From contig JAPUET010000022.1 of the NCBI GenBank assembly GCA_027492465.1, forward strand, positions 3,155 to 39,012: DNA of 35,858 bases, written 5' to 3'. Shown one piece after another: positions 8,362 through 16,576 of the stretch (positions within the stretch are counted from its first letter, which is position 1; each line of letters opens with the position of its first letter). Source of the DNA: Candidatus Saccharimonadota bacterium. Lineage in GTDB: Bacteria; Patescibacteriota; Saccharimonadia; Saccharimonadales; Saccharimonadaceae. Made by a program: the position numbers and the translations under genes. The notes below the pieces were generated by a model. The model was not told the origin of the DNA, ran no database searches, and was given only the letters and a program-made list of their open reading frames with translations.

Positions 8362-8787
8362 CTAGATCGCCCCTAAATCCTTCAAAGCTTGCTTAAACGC
8401 CGAAAGCGAACGGAGGGTTGTATCATAGTTAAGCTGAACATTTACCTCATGCGCTAGTTGGTTACGGACTTTATGCGCACTCCACACGTGGTTAGCGTTT
8501 TTCCAAACTTTCTGCGCAGCCTTCATCCGTTCACCCATAGTTTGCCCCTTAAAACGTCGTTCACGAAGGGCCTGATCAAGCAGCTTATCGGCATTCATAA
8601 TTGCGAGCTGCCAACTAGCGGCATTGTCACGACGGACGCTATTTTCGATTTCCAACCATTTAGCCTGATACCGTTTGACATTGAGCAGCGGTCCTTGCTT
8701 GTTGATAATCATGAGATATACAACGCCCACAACTGCCGCAATCAACACCGCAATCAAGATAAAGAGATTCGCCGGATTATTATCCAT
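8362..8787 (-). CDS. Membrane-anchored helical protein with HEPN-like R-x4-H motif
   Basis: Predicted 141 residues from the ATG at 8787. I prefer this to an upstream GTG/ATG-type start because GGAGG lies six bases before it, and the ATG overlaps the gatA stop by eight bases, typical of coupled translation. One transmembrane helix (residues about 8-28) is followed by an all-helical cytoplasmic part. It contains ADKLLDQAL (about 66-74), TMGERMK (83-89) and AHKVRNQLAHE (104-114). The last segment has R108-x4-H113, the arrangement that defines HEPN-domain RNases and tRNA-cleaving toxins. HEPN membership is my inference; the domain is not certain. The family appears conserved in candidate-phyla bacteria as a hypothetical protein. 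Its place between gatA and gatB suggests a link to tRNA charging. Confidence 0.75.
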   Translation of the reverse strand: MDNNPANLFILIAVLIAAVVGVVYLMIINKQGPLLNVKRYQAKWLEIENSVRRDNAASWQLAIMNADKLLDQALRERRFKGQTMGERMKAAQKVWKNANHVWSAHKVRNQLAHEVNVQLNYDTTLRSLSAFKQALKDLGAI

Positions 8788-10186
8788 GACTTGCCTCCAC
8801 TTGGCCCGCGAGCGCAATCACCGCCGCATCTGAACGAGACGGGCCAATAATTTGTACGCCAATTGGCAAGCCGGCCGTTGACGTTCCGGCTGGGGCGCTA
8901 ATTGCAGGAATGCCCGCGAGACTCGCAGGAACCGTCATGACGTCCGCGAGATACATTTTTACTGGATCGGCAGTGTTTTCGCCAATACCAAAAGCCGGCG
9001 TTGGAGCAGTTGGCGTAAGGAGAAAATCGTAGCTTGTAAATAGTTCGTTAAATTCATTAATAAGTACCGTTCGTGCCTTTTGCGCTTGCTGATAATAGGC
9101 ATCAAAAAAACCACTCGAAAGCACATAGCTACCGATCATGATGCGACGCTTGTTCTCGGTCACAAAGCCTTCGGCGCGGCTGCGGCCATATAGCTCGGCT
9201 AGGGTTTTTACACCCTCGGCACGACGACCGTAGCGAATGCCATCGTAACGCGCAAGGTTACTAGACAACTCGGCCGGCACCACAATGTAATACACCGCCA
9301 GAGCGTATTTAATACTTGGCATACTGACCTCTTCCACTATATAGCCGGCGGCACGCAGCTTCTCAGCATAAGCTAGAGTCGCCTCGCGCACTTCCGGGTC
9401 TACGTCCATAGTCATGGTTTCTTTTATGAGGCCAATTTTCGAACCCTGTTTTACTTCAGTTGTCGGTACAAAATAATCAGGCAAGGTGGTCATATCTTTC
9501 GGGTCTTGCCCGGCAATCACATCTTCTATCAGTGCAATATCTTCGGTAGATTTGGCAAAACACCCCATTACATCGGTACTGCTTGCCATGGCGACAACGC
9601 CGTAGCGACTACTCATACCATAAGTCGGCTTCATACCGAATACACCATTAAAACTGGCTGGCTGGCGAATCGAGCCACCCGTATCGCTGCCCAGCGCAAA
9701 CGGAACCACATCAAGCGCGGTAATGACGGCCGAGCCGCCGCTTGAACCACCCGCTACTTTGGTAGTATCAATGGCATTATGCGTAACACCATATGCCGAG
9801 TTTTCAGTTGAACCACCATGCGCAAAGGCATCAAGATTTGATTTACCAATACAAATTGCTCCCTCACGTTCAAGTTTTTCTACAACCGTCGCCTGTACCG
9901 GCGCGGTAAAGTTCTGCAGTATTTTACTCGCCGCCGTCGATGGAGCGCCAAACGCAAGGTAGTTATCTTTGACGACAAATGGTACACCAGCCAGCCTTCC
10001 GGCATCTTCGCCATTTCGGATTTTGGCATCAATTTCGTCGGCACGCGCAAGTGCTCGCTCCTCGGTAAGGCTCACGAGCGCATTATAGTCTTTTACTTCA
10101 CGGGCCTTGGCGAGCGCATCTTCAGCAAATGCCCGGGCGGTTTTCTGTCCGCTCTTTACTTGTGTAACAAATTCTTGAATCTTCAT
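8780..10186 (-). CDS. gatA: Asp-tRNA(Asn)/Glu-tRNA(Gln) amidotransferase subunit A
   Basis: A 468-residue amidase-signature enzyme that releases ammonia from glutamine for transamidation of Glu-tRNA(Gln) or Asp-tRNA(Asn). The catalytic triad is visible: Lys73 in FVVKDNY, cis-Ser148 in AGGSSGGSAV and nucleophile Ser172 in SDTGGSIRQP, with the 24-residue Ser-Ser spacing of characterised GatA. GMKPTYGMSSRYGVVA follows as in the family. Its ATG shares one base with the gatC stop (TAATG), and the stop overlaps the start of the next gene by eight bases, so subunit synthesis is probably coupled. No truncation is seen. Confidence 0.98.
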   Translation of the reverse strand: MKIQEFVTQVKSGQKTARAFAEDALAKAREVKDYNALVSLTEERALARADEIDAKIRNGEDAGRLAGVPFVVKDNYLAFGAPSTAASKILQNFTAPVQATVVEKLEREGAICIGKSNLDAFAHGGSTENSAYGVTHNAIDTTKVAGGSSGGSAVITALDVVPFALGSDTGGSIRQPASFNGVFGMKPTYGMSSRYGVVAMASSTDVMGCFAKSTEDIALIEDVIAGQDPKDMTTLPDYFVPTTEVKQGSKIGLIKETMTMDVDPEVREATLAYAEKLRAAGYIVEEVSMPSIKYALAVYYIVVPAELSSNLARYDGIRYGRRAEGVKTLAELYGRSRAEGFVTENKRRIMIGSYVLSSGFFDAYYQQAQKARTVLINEFNELFTSYDFLLTPTAPTPAFGIGENTADPVKMYLADVMTVPASLAGIPAISAPAGTSTAGLPIGVQIIGPSRSDAAVIALAGQVEASHG

Positions 10187-10476
10187 TAGAGTACCTTTGG
10201 CACCTTCACGCTATGACCCGCTTCTTCAGGCGCTAATTGTAGTAGCTGCTCTCTCGAAACACCACTTTCTTGCACTTTATCGTCGCGCCACACATTCTCA
10301 AGACCCGTCACCTGATATGTCGGATCAACTCCGGTCGTATCAAGTTCGGCAAGCTGTGCAATATACCCTAAAATACTTTCTATATCAGCTCGAAGGTTTT
10401 CTACTTCGTCATCAGCAAGTTGCAAATTAGATAACTGTGCGAGATGCCGCACGTCGTCAGTGGTGATTGTGCTCAT
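10186..10476 (-). CDS. gatC: Asp-tRNA(Asn)/Glu-tRNA(Gln) amidotransferase subunit C
   Basis: A 96-residue small subunit that wraps around GatA and stabilises the complex. The family pattern is seen: DDVRHLAQLSNLQLADDE near the N-terminus, ESILGYIAQLAELDTTGVDP in the middle and WRDDKV with a C-terminal PKVL. The ATG at 10476 is chosen over a longer frame to 10545 because a consensus TGCTATAAT -10 box lies nine bases upstream of it, so the longer version would begin upstream of its own promoter. It heads the operon gatC-gatA-HEPN-like gene-gatB-galU. Confidence 0.95.
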   Translation of the reverse strand: MSTITTDDVRHLAQLSNLQLADDEVENLRADIESILGYIAQLAELDTTGVDPTYQVTGLENVWRDDKVQESGVSREQLLQLAPEEAGHSVKVPKVL

Positions 10477-10485
10477 TAATGCTAA

Positions 10486-10494
10486 ATTATAGCA
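10486..10494 (-). promoter_or_regulatory. Extended -10 promoter of the gatCAB operon (TGCTATAAT-N9-ATG)
   Basis: The minus strand reads TGCTATAAT nine bases before the gatC ATG at 10476, predicting a leaderless or nearly leaderless message. It faces the GH13 promoter less than 70 bases away. Confidence 0.7.
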
Positions 10495-10531
10495 GAAGTA
10501 GCCGAGTAAATACAGAGAAGAAAATGATTTA

Positions 10532-10560
10532 TTGCCTGGATTCATGCTTACGGTTATACT
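10532..10560 (+). promoter_or_regulatory. Promoter of the GH13 gene (TTGCCT-N17-TATACT-N10-ATG)
   Basis: TTGCCT at 10532-10537 and TATACT at 10555-10560 are 17 bases apart, the optimum. The ATG at 10571 follows after ten bases. This shows that the longest open frame, which would begin with the TTG of the -35 box, is not the real start. Confidence 0.7.
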
Positions 10561-10570
10561 AATAGCAAGT

Positions 10571-12337
10571 ATGGCGCATCAGATTAAAAAGAAACTTGGG
10601 CTTACTCTTCAAGGCAGCAAAGCCGAGTTCCGCGTATGGGCGCCTTTTGCCAAAGCCGTCGCAATTATTGGAACTTTTACGCCCAACGGGCCAATCGCGA
10701 TGGAGAGCGAAAAAGATGGCTATTGGTCAATCGTAGTGAAAGAGGTAGAACCTGGCCAACAGTATCGATACCAAATAACAACACAGTCCGGCGACATAAT
10801 TGAAAAAAATGATCCCAGAGCTCGTGCGATCACGAGCAGTGATAATGGTTTTTCGGTAGTTGTAGACGACAGCTTTGAATGGGGCGAAGATGATTTCACC
10901 GCCCTACCTCATAATCAACAGGTTATTTATGAACTTCACGTGGGTACGTTTAATCGTCCCGACGCTTCGACTCCTGGCACTTTTAGCTCTGCTATTGAAA
11001 AGCTAGACTATCTAAAAGACCTAGGTATCACGACAATTGAACTTATGCCGGTAACCAGCATGGCATACTCTAACGGCTGGGGATACGCGCCAAATTACAT
11101 TTTCAGTGTCGAGAGTATGCTTGGCGGTAGACATGGCTTAATGGAATTTGTTCGCGCTTGCCATGAACGTAATATGGGCGTCGTTCTTGACGTTGTATAT
11201 AACCATTTTTATGGCGACAGCGACCTTTGGCAATATGACGGATGGAGCGAAAACGAACGTGGAGGTATTTACTTCTATAATGACGAACGTGGCGATACCC
11301 CATGGGGGGGACGACCAGATTACGGCCGGCCAGAAGTTCGACAGTTTATTCTAGACAATATCGCTATGTGGCTGAGTGAATATCGCCTCGATGGACTACG
11401 AGTCGACTCAACAATTTACATGCGCAATACCAAAGGGCTTAACGATGATCCGACCCATGATATTCCTGATGCTTGGCAACTGCTGCAAGACATTACTTCC
11501 TTGGCTCATAAGATTAACCCGGAGTGTCTCATGATTGCCGAAGACTTCGCCTGTAACAATTTCATTACAAAGCCTCGTAACGAAAAAGGGTGCGGATTCG
11601 ACGCGCAGTGGGAGCTGGGGTTTCCACACGCACTACGCGAAGGGCTCGGAATCTCGGGCGCAAGGCAGAATCTCGCTACGCTACGTTACGAGCTTGAGCA
11701 TTCCTACAACGGTAACGCATTCGAAAAGATCATTTTTAGCGATTCTCATGATACGGCAGCGAACGGCTCTGCCCGACTCAATGATATCGTCACTCCAGAA
11801 AATCCAACGAGCTTGCTAGCACGCCAACAATCGCTACTTGCCGCCAGTCTAATGTTCAGCTCACCGGGCATTCCAATGCTACTCCAAGGAGCGGAATTTT
11901 TACAAGGCGGTGCTTTTAACGATTGGCAAGCGCTGGAATGGGAACATATAACGCATCATGCCGGCTATACTGATGCCTATAAGCACCTGTTGGGCTTACG
12001 ACGTAATTTTTATGGGAATACATCGGGACTGACAGGCCAATATACCAGTGTATTTCACCAAAACGATGATAACTATGTTATTGGGTTTGGGCGGTGGAGC
12101 AGTGTTGACCAATCTGATACAACGATTGTGCTGGCGAACTTTAGCAACGATACATTCGACGATTACACTGTGGCGCTACCCTCCCCTGGGGTGTGGCGAG
12201 TAAGATTTAATAGTACCTGGAAAGGCTACGCAAAAGATTTCCCCGAATATCTTATCGACACAATAACAACTTCAGCAGACACCACTGCAGCTATTAAACT
12301 CACACCGTACATGGTGATAATTGCCTCAAAAGAGTAA
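10571..12337 (+). CDS. GH13 alpha-glucan enzyme (branching-enzyme or trehalohydrolase-like)
   Basis: Predicted 588 residues from the ATG just after the promoter. An N-terminal CBM48-type domain (residues about 15-95, FRVWAPFAKAVAIIG) precedes the (beta/alpha)8 barrel. IYELHVGTF (119-127) opens the barrel. The four GH13 regions are present: DVVYNH (207-212), GLRVDST with nucleophile Asp279, MIAED with acid/base Glu324, and FSDSHDT with His393-Asp394. A C-terminal beta domain ends the protein. There is no signal peptide, so it acts in the cytoplasm. The N-domain and HVGTF resemble both glycogen branching enzyme (GlgB) and malto-oligosyltrehalose trehalohydrolase (TreZ); I cannot separate these by eye. 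No glycogen synthase or TreY gene is nearby. Confidence 0.85.
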   Translation: MAHQIKKKLGLTLQGSKAEFRVWAPFAKAVAIIGTFTPNGPIAMESEKDGYWSIVVKEVEPGQQYRYQITTQSGDIIEKNDPRARAITSSDNGFSVVVDDSFEWGEDDFTALPHNQQVIYELHVGTFNRPDASTPGTFSSAIEKLDYLKDLGITTIELMPVTSMAYSNGWGYAPNYIFSVESMLGGRHGLMEFVRACHERNMGVVLDVVYNHFYGDSDLWQYDGWSENERGGIYFYNDERGDTPWGGRPDYGRPEVRQFILDNIAMWLSEYRLDGLRVDSTIYMRNTKGLNDDPTHDIPDAWQLLQDITSLAHKINPECLMIAEDFACNNFITKPRNEKGCGFDAQWELGFPHALREGLGISGARQNLATLRYELEHSYNGNAFEKIIFSDSHDTAANGSARLNDIVTPENPTSLLARQQSLLAASLMFSSPGIPMLLQGAEFLQGGAFNDWQALEWEHITHHAGYTDAYKHLLGLRRNFYGNTSGLTGQYTSVFHQNDDNYVIGFGRWSSVDQSDTTIVLANFSNDTFDDYTVALPSPGVWRVRFNSTWKGYAKDFPEYLIDTITTSADTTAAIKLTPYMVIIASKE

Positions 12338-12340
12338 GGC

Positions 12341-13180
12341 TTATGAAATTTGAAGATCTGCTACGATCGGACGATGATCACTTCCAACGTCTTTAATAAC
12401 TTTGTACGATAAAACCTGAAAGTGCTTGCTCCCTAGAATCCAGTCAATTTTGGCGAGACGTAAGGATGGCACCCACTCCAGTCCTGCCGTTTTGCCGCTC
12501 AGTGTATGCTGGTGGCGAGGATCAAAGTCAACAAGGTGAGTGTTAGTGAATAAATATTCAAGGGTTGTGCCAAGTGCCATATCGTGAAGACGCGTTGTAA
12601 TACTTTTTAGCTGCTCGTGGCTAATAGATTTTGAGATCTGATGAAGTAATGAGCTACGCATCAGTCTTGCAAACTGAGAACTTTTCACCATCGCATTGAA
12701 ATCGCCCATCACAAGGGTGGGTATGGTCTTGTCGGCAGTAATGATCCTTGAGAGGTCTTCTGCTTGAATAAGGCGGGATGCTTCAGTTTTGTCGTCCAGG
12801 TGAATACCTAAGATTCTAACTTCGCGACTCCCGACAAGCACTCGAAGTTCAACACTATTGCGAGTTTTACCAAGGCGATTGGTTGCCATCGACATAACTG
12901 GAAACCGTGACAAAATAGCCATTTCGTAATGTTTTGGCACATATGCGGGCATTGTTCTATCCTCGTACGGCACTTCAATAATTTCATAACCCAAGCTATG
13001 GAGCGCTGTTACGATTGGTTGTTCTAATTTACCGTGAATACCAAATTCAGGCACAACAATAAGGTCGGCATCGAGCAACCTCACTACTTTCAGCGCATTA
13101 TGAGGCGAGGCTCGTCGAGTCATGGAGCCCTCGACAAACATACCTTCGGCATTCCATGTCACCACCCGTAGATGCTGCAC
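12341..13180 (-). CDS. Endonuclease/exonuclease/phosphatase (EEP) family hydrolase
   Basis: Predicted 279 residues, GTG start. The EEP metal-dependent phosphodiesterase motifs occur in order: VVTWNAEG (residues 6-13), VVPEFG with the metal-binding Glu, GIHLDDK, MGDFNAM, KIDWILG and the terminal GSDHRPI. The fold covers DNA repair nucleases, phospholipases and lipid phosphatases, so the substrate is not known. No signal peptide is present. The GTG begins directly after the uvrB stop (TAAGTG) with AAAGGAAG inside the end of uvrB as ribosome-binding site, so the two are co-translated; a DNA repair role is possible from this context only. The stop lies three bases from the convergent GH13 stop. 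Confidence 0.85.
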   Translation of the reverse strand: MQHLRVVTWNAEGMFVEGSMTRRASPHNALKVVRLLDADLIVVPEFGIHGKLEQPIVTALHSLGYEIIEVPYEDRTMPAYVPKHYEMAILSRFPVMSMATNRLGKTRNSVELRVLVGSREVRILGIHLDDKTEASRLIQAEDLSRIITADKTIPTLVMGDFNAMVKSSQFARLMRSSLLHQISKSISHEQLKSITTRLHDMALGTTLEYLFTNTHLVDFDPRHQHTLSGKTAGLEWVPSLRLAKIDWILGSKHFQVLSYKVIKDVGSDHRPIVADLQIS

Positions 13181-15151
13181 TTACATTCTTCCTTTAATTT
13201 CAGCAATAAGGTCGCGCAGCTCAGCGGCTCGCTCAAATTCCAAATTAGCACTTGCTAACTTCATTTGGCCATTTAAGTCTTTCGCCAAACTCTCATACTC
13301 ATCCTTCGGTATTTTGTTCAGATTCAATTTCTCTTTTTTATCATCTTCTTTTTGCGGGATAATCGCGCGCAAGCCTTCATCAATTGCCTTATCAACACCC
13401 CGTGGTGTTATATTATTATCGACATTGTACTGGTGCTGAACCTCGCGACGACGATTCGTTTCATCAATTGCACGACGCATACTGCCGGTAATCGTATTGG
13501 CGTACATGATCACCTTGCCTTCAATATGACGTGCCGCACGGCCAATAGTCTGAATCAGCGCACTTTCACTTCGCAGGAACCCTTCTTTATCGGCATCGAG
13601 GATTGCCACAAGACTCACCTCAGGGAGGTCGAGACCCTCACGCAGGAGGTTAATTCCTACCAAAACATCGTATACTCCCATGCGGAGATCACGCAGAATA
13701 TCACCGCGCTCTAACGTATCGATTTCGCTATGAATATATGCAGTTTTTATACCAAGCTCAACAAGATGAGATGATAGATCTTCGGCCATCCGTTTTGTCA
13801 GCGTCGTCACCAAGACCCGCTGGTGCTTTGTGATCCGTTCACGGATCTCGGCAATCAGGTCATCTACTTGTGTATCAACTGGGCGAATATCAATCGGTGG
13901 ATCAAGCAACCCTGTCGGGCGAATAATCTGCTGCGCCGGGGCTGGACTATGTGTCAGCTCGTATTCTCCTGGTGTTGCTGAAACGTAAATAGCCTGATTT
14001 ACATGACGCTCAAATTCATCAAACCGCAAGGGGCGATTATCAAGCGCACTCGGCATACGAAAACCGTATTCAACCAACACTTCTTTACGCGCCCTATCGC
14101 CATTGTACATTCCGCGCACTTGAGGCAATGTCACATGACTTTCATCGACAAAAAGTAAAAAGTCATCTGGAAAATAATCTAGTAACGTTGCCGGCTGCTC
14201 ACCCGGCTCGCGATTCGTCAGGTAGCGGCTATAGTTTTCGATACCTTTTACAAAGCCGGTTTCTTCCAGCATTTCTATGTCGTACTTGGTGCGCTGCGCC
14301 AATCGTTGAGCCTCAAGGAACTTATCATGCTTTTCAAAATACGCCATTCGCTCATCGAACTCTCTCTTGATGCCCTCGATCGCACGAGTTACCTTTTCTT
14401 TTGGCGTAACATAGTGACTCGAAGGGAATATATTCACCGTTTCAGGCTCACTTAAAATCTCGCCAGTAAGTGGATCAATTTGAGTAATACGGTCAACGTC
14501 ATCACCGAAAAATTCTATACGGTACGCAGTGTCGCTACCGGCCGGAAACACATCTACCACATCTCCGCGTACACGGAAGGTGCCACGATGGAAGTTGATA
14601 TCATTACGGCTGTATTGAATATCAGTCAATAGGCGAACGAATCTATCTTGTACGCGCCGCTCACCACGCTTCACTTTTATACTCATCTCGGCGTAATCAT
14701 CCGGCGAGCCAATGCCGTAAATACAGCTGACACTGGCAACAATAATCACATCACGGCGAGTTAGTAGTGAGCTGGTTGCTGCGTGGCGCAAACGATCGAT
14801 CTCTTCGTTAATTGCTGAATCTTTTTCAATATAAGTGTCGCTACTGGCAATGTATGCTTCAGGCTGGTAGTAGTCAAAATAGCTTACGAAGTAGTGCACT
14901 TCGTTTTCGGGGAAAAATGCCTTAAACTCGCTAAACAACTGCGCGGCAAGCGTCTTGTTATGTGCCAATACTAGTGTTGGCGTATTGCGCTTGGCGATAA
15001 TATTCGCCATGGTAAAGGTTTTACCACTACCTGTTACACCTAAGAGCGTTTGCTCTTTATCGCCCTTTTCAAGGCCATCAACCAGCTGAGCAATCGCGGT
15101 CGGCTGATCACCCGTTGGCTTGTATTTACTCTTTAGAACAAATTTATTCAC
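13181..15151 (-). CDS. uvrB: UvrABC excision nuclease subunit B
   Basis: A 656-residue damage-verifying helicase-like subunit of nucleotide excision repair. Walker A GVTGSGKT is at residues 38-45. The beta-hairpin region that probes DNA contains [10 protein letters not shown] and [15 protein letters not shown]. Helicase motifs continue with [32 protein letters not shown] and [10 protein letters not shown]. The C-terminal UVR motif for UvrC binding ([17 protein letters not shown]) is intact. The start is a GTG at 15151 with a -10-like TAAACT seven bases upstream. The next gene begins immediately after its stop. Confidence 0.98.
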   Translation of the reverse strand: MNKFVLKSKYKPTGDQPTAIAQLVDGLEKGDKEQTLLGVTGSGKTFTMANIIAKRNTPTLVLAHNKTLAAQLFSEFKAFFPENEVHYFVSYFDYYQPEAYIASSDTYIEKDSAINEEIDRLRHAATSSLLTRRDVIIVASVSCIYGIGSPDDYAEMSIKVKRGERRVQDRFVRLLTDIQYSRNDINFHRGTFRVRGDVVDVFPAGSDTAYRIEFFGDDVDRITQIDPLTGEILSEPETVNIFPSSHYVTPKEKVTRAIEGIKREFDERMAYFEKHDKFLEAQRLAQRTKYDIEMLEETGFVKGIENYSRYLTNREPGEQPATLLDYFPDDFLLFVDESHVTLPQVRGMYNGDRARKEVLVEYGFRMPSALDNRPLRFDEFERHVNQAIYVSATPGEYELTHSPAPAQQIIRPTGLLDPPIDIRPVDTQVDDLIAEIRERITKHQRVLVTTLTKRMAEDLSSHLVELGIKTAYIHSEIDTLERGDILRDLRMGVYDVLVGINLLREGLDLPEVSLVAILDADKEGFLRSESALIQTIGRAARHIEGKVIMYANTITGSMRRAIDETNRRREVQHQYNVDNNITPRGVDKAIDEGLRAIIPQKEDDKKEKLNLNKIPKDEYESLAKDLNGQMKLASANLEFERAAELRDLIAEIKGRM

Positions 15152-15158
15152 TAGTACC

Positions 15159-15164
15159 AGTTTA
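15159..15164 (-). promoter_or_regulatory. Possible -10 box of uvrB (TAAACT-N7-GTG)
   Basis: TAAACT lies seven bases before the uvrB GTG, the same spacing as other leaderless starts here, and no Shine-Dalgarno site is seen. No SOS-type operator is visible. Confidence 0.4.
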
Positions 15165-15169
15165 TCACT

Positions 15170-15934
15170 CTATTGCACCGAGAGAAAAATCTGCTTTACC
15201 TTCTCGGCGGTGTCACTAGCCAAATACGCTTTAGCCTTGGCGAGCGTATCGAAACTAACCCAATCCTGTTCGCTTGAATCTATAATACTTGTATTGAGCA
15301 TAGCCCCTGCACCGACAGTAGTGATCTTAGGCAATGGCGTAATAGTAGCGTATCGTACATTACAGCTGGAATCTCCGGCTTTAATACCCGTAGCCGTATC
15401 GCTCGACCCTAGCCCCTGCTGCACCACCCACTGATTATTTGTGTACTTATCCTGATAAATATACTCGACGTAGGCAAAACCTGTCAGATTTTTTGATTTT
15501 TCATACGCGAACCAATCTATATTGTTAACCTCGTCTGGGTTGCAAGCTCCACCTATGCCACCACCCACCATCATCGCTATCTTTACCCGCACCTTATCGC
15601 TATTGGTACTTACGGTGGATGTTTGAACCGTTGTACCATCTTCCGTAATCGGAATATAGCCTGCCGATGTACGCTTCTCACTCCAAGACTTTGGATATTT
15701 ATATTCTAGCCCTGGGTTAAATATATCGTTCAGCGTAACCGTTGTTAGTTCTTCATTAGGAGCCTCCTGCTTAGGCGTTTCCGCCACTTTGCTATCACCG
15801 CTATCCTGCTTGCCGGTGTCGGCTTTTTTAGCAATAAAATTAGCGTAAAATATGTACCCTAACGTGCCTAGTAGCGCAACCGCTAATACAATAATTATTA
15901 CCGTATGCGCCTCACCCCTTCTGAACTTTTTCAT
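15170..15934 (-). CDS. Signal-anchored extracytoplasmic protein of unknown function
   Basis: A 254-residue protein I do not recognise. A basic N-terminus (MKKFRRGEAHT) leads into a membrane anchor (residues about 12-33). A low-complexity linker rich in Lys, Asp, Glu, Ser and Pro (about 36-62) is followed by a globular domain of about 190 residues with YKYPKSWSEK, AMMVGGGIGGACNPDE and AGDSSCNVRYATI. The two cysteines (about 132 and 193) could form a disulfide outside the cell. The linker-plus-domain layout is common for surface or envelope-tethered proteins. AGGAG lies before the ATG, and the gene follows the LOG-like gene by 15 bases. Confidence 0.8.
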   Translation of the reverse strand: MKKFRRGEAHTVIIIVLAVALLGTLGYIFYANFIAKKADTGKQDSGDSKVAETPKQEAPNEELTTVTLNDIFNPGLEYKYPKSWSEKRTSAGYIPITEDGTTVQTSTVSTNSDKVRVKIAMMVGGGIGGACNPDEVNNIDWFAYEKSKNLTGFAYVEYIYQDKYTNNQWVVQQGLGSSDTATGIKAGDSSCNVRYATITPLPKITTVGAGAMLNTSIIDSSEQDWVSFDTLAKAKAYLASDTAEKVKQIFLSVQ

Positions 15935-15949
15935 TGCCTTCTCCTGCCG

Positions 15950-16576
15950 TTAGCCGCGGCGATTAGTTACCTTAGCTCCACCATTTGGAACCCGAGGCAA
16001 ATATTTTGCTTGATCTTGAATAAAATCGGCATACTTTTTATCAAGCTCGGCAACAACCTTAGCGACAAGCCGCTTTGGGTCAGTATCGAAAATAACATCT
16101 TTACCACCTGGGGCCTCAATGTGCCGTAATAACGTGGCGGCATAGTCGGCTAATCCACCGCTACCGAGTAAAACCCCGCATACTTTACGGCTCTCAAGGG
16201 CCGTTGCAAGTTCATGGAGGCTCCCCATGCGCCCACCGACGGTAATCACCGCATCGGCACTGCGCACCAAGTGAACGTCGCGACCAACGTATTCCATCCC
16301 AGTAAAGTTAATGTAATCGAATTCTACCGTAGGCAGCCGGTAGGTCGCAACATGTTCACGAAAGCTACTTGCCGGGCTAAAGCCGATTGAGCTACCTTTA
16401 GGATTTTTCACAGTTTTAAACCCTTGTGCGGCGGAATGTGGTAAGCCGACCGTTGCGCCTGTCAGTAGCGTTTTACCGGCTTTTGCAATTTCGACACCCA
16501 GTGCAAAGGCCTGCTCGTGAGCGCTGATCACCGTTTCTCCCGCGGCGGCGCCCGAAACACATATTTGGTAACGCAC
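15950..16576 (-). CDS. LOG/TIGR00725-like Rossmann-fold protein
   Basis: A 208-residue protein with a GTG start. The fold resembles the LOG (lysine decarboxylase-like, in fact phosphoribohydrolase) and TIGR00725 families: ICVSGAAAGET near the N-terminus, TLLTGATVGLPHSAAQG (36-52) and VGGRMGSLHELATAL (113-127). In true LOG enzymes the last motif is PGGxGTxxE; here the proline and GT are changed, but the Glu is kept. LOG enzymes cleave nucleoside monophosphates to base and ribose 5-phosphate; activity here is uncertain because of the motif changes. The start shares one base with the stop of the upstream PfkB-like kinase (TAGTG), so the two products are made together. Confidence 0.7.
   Translation of the reverse strand: MRYQICVSGAAAGETVISAHEQAFALGVEIAKAGKTLLTGATVGLPHSAAQGFKTVKNPKGSSIGFSPASSFREHVATYRLPTVEFDYINFTGMEYVGRDVHLVRSADAVITVGGRMGSLHELATALESRKVCGVLLGSGGLADYAATLLRHIEAPGGKDVIFDTDPKRLVAKVVAELDKKYADFIQDQAKYLPRVPNGGAKVTNRRG

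Noticed and set aside
10532-10570. Longer N-terminus for the GH13 protein starting at a TTG
   Set aside because: The TTG is part of the -35 box, and a TATACT -10 box lies inside the supposed coding region.
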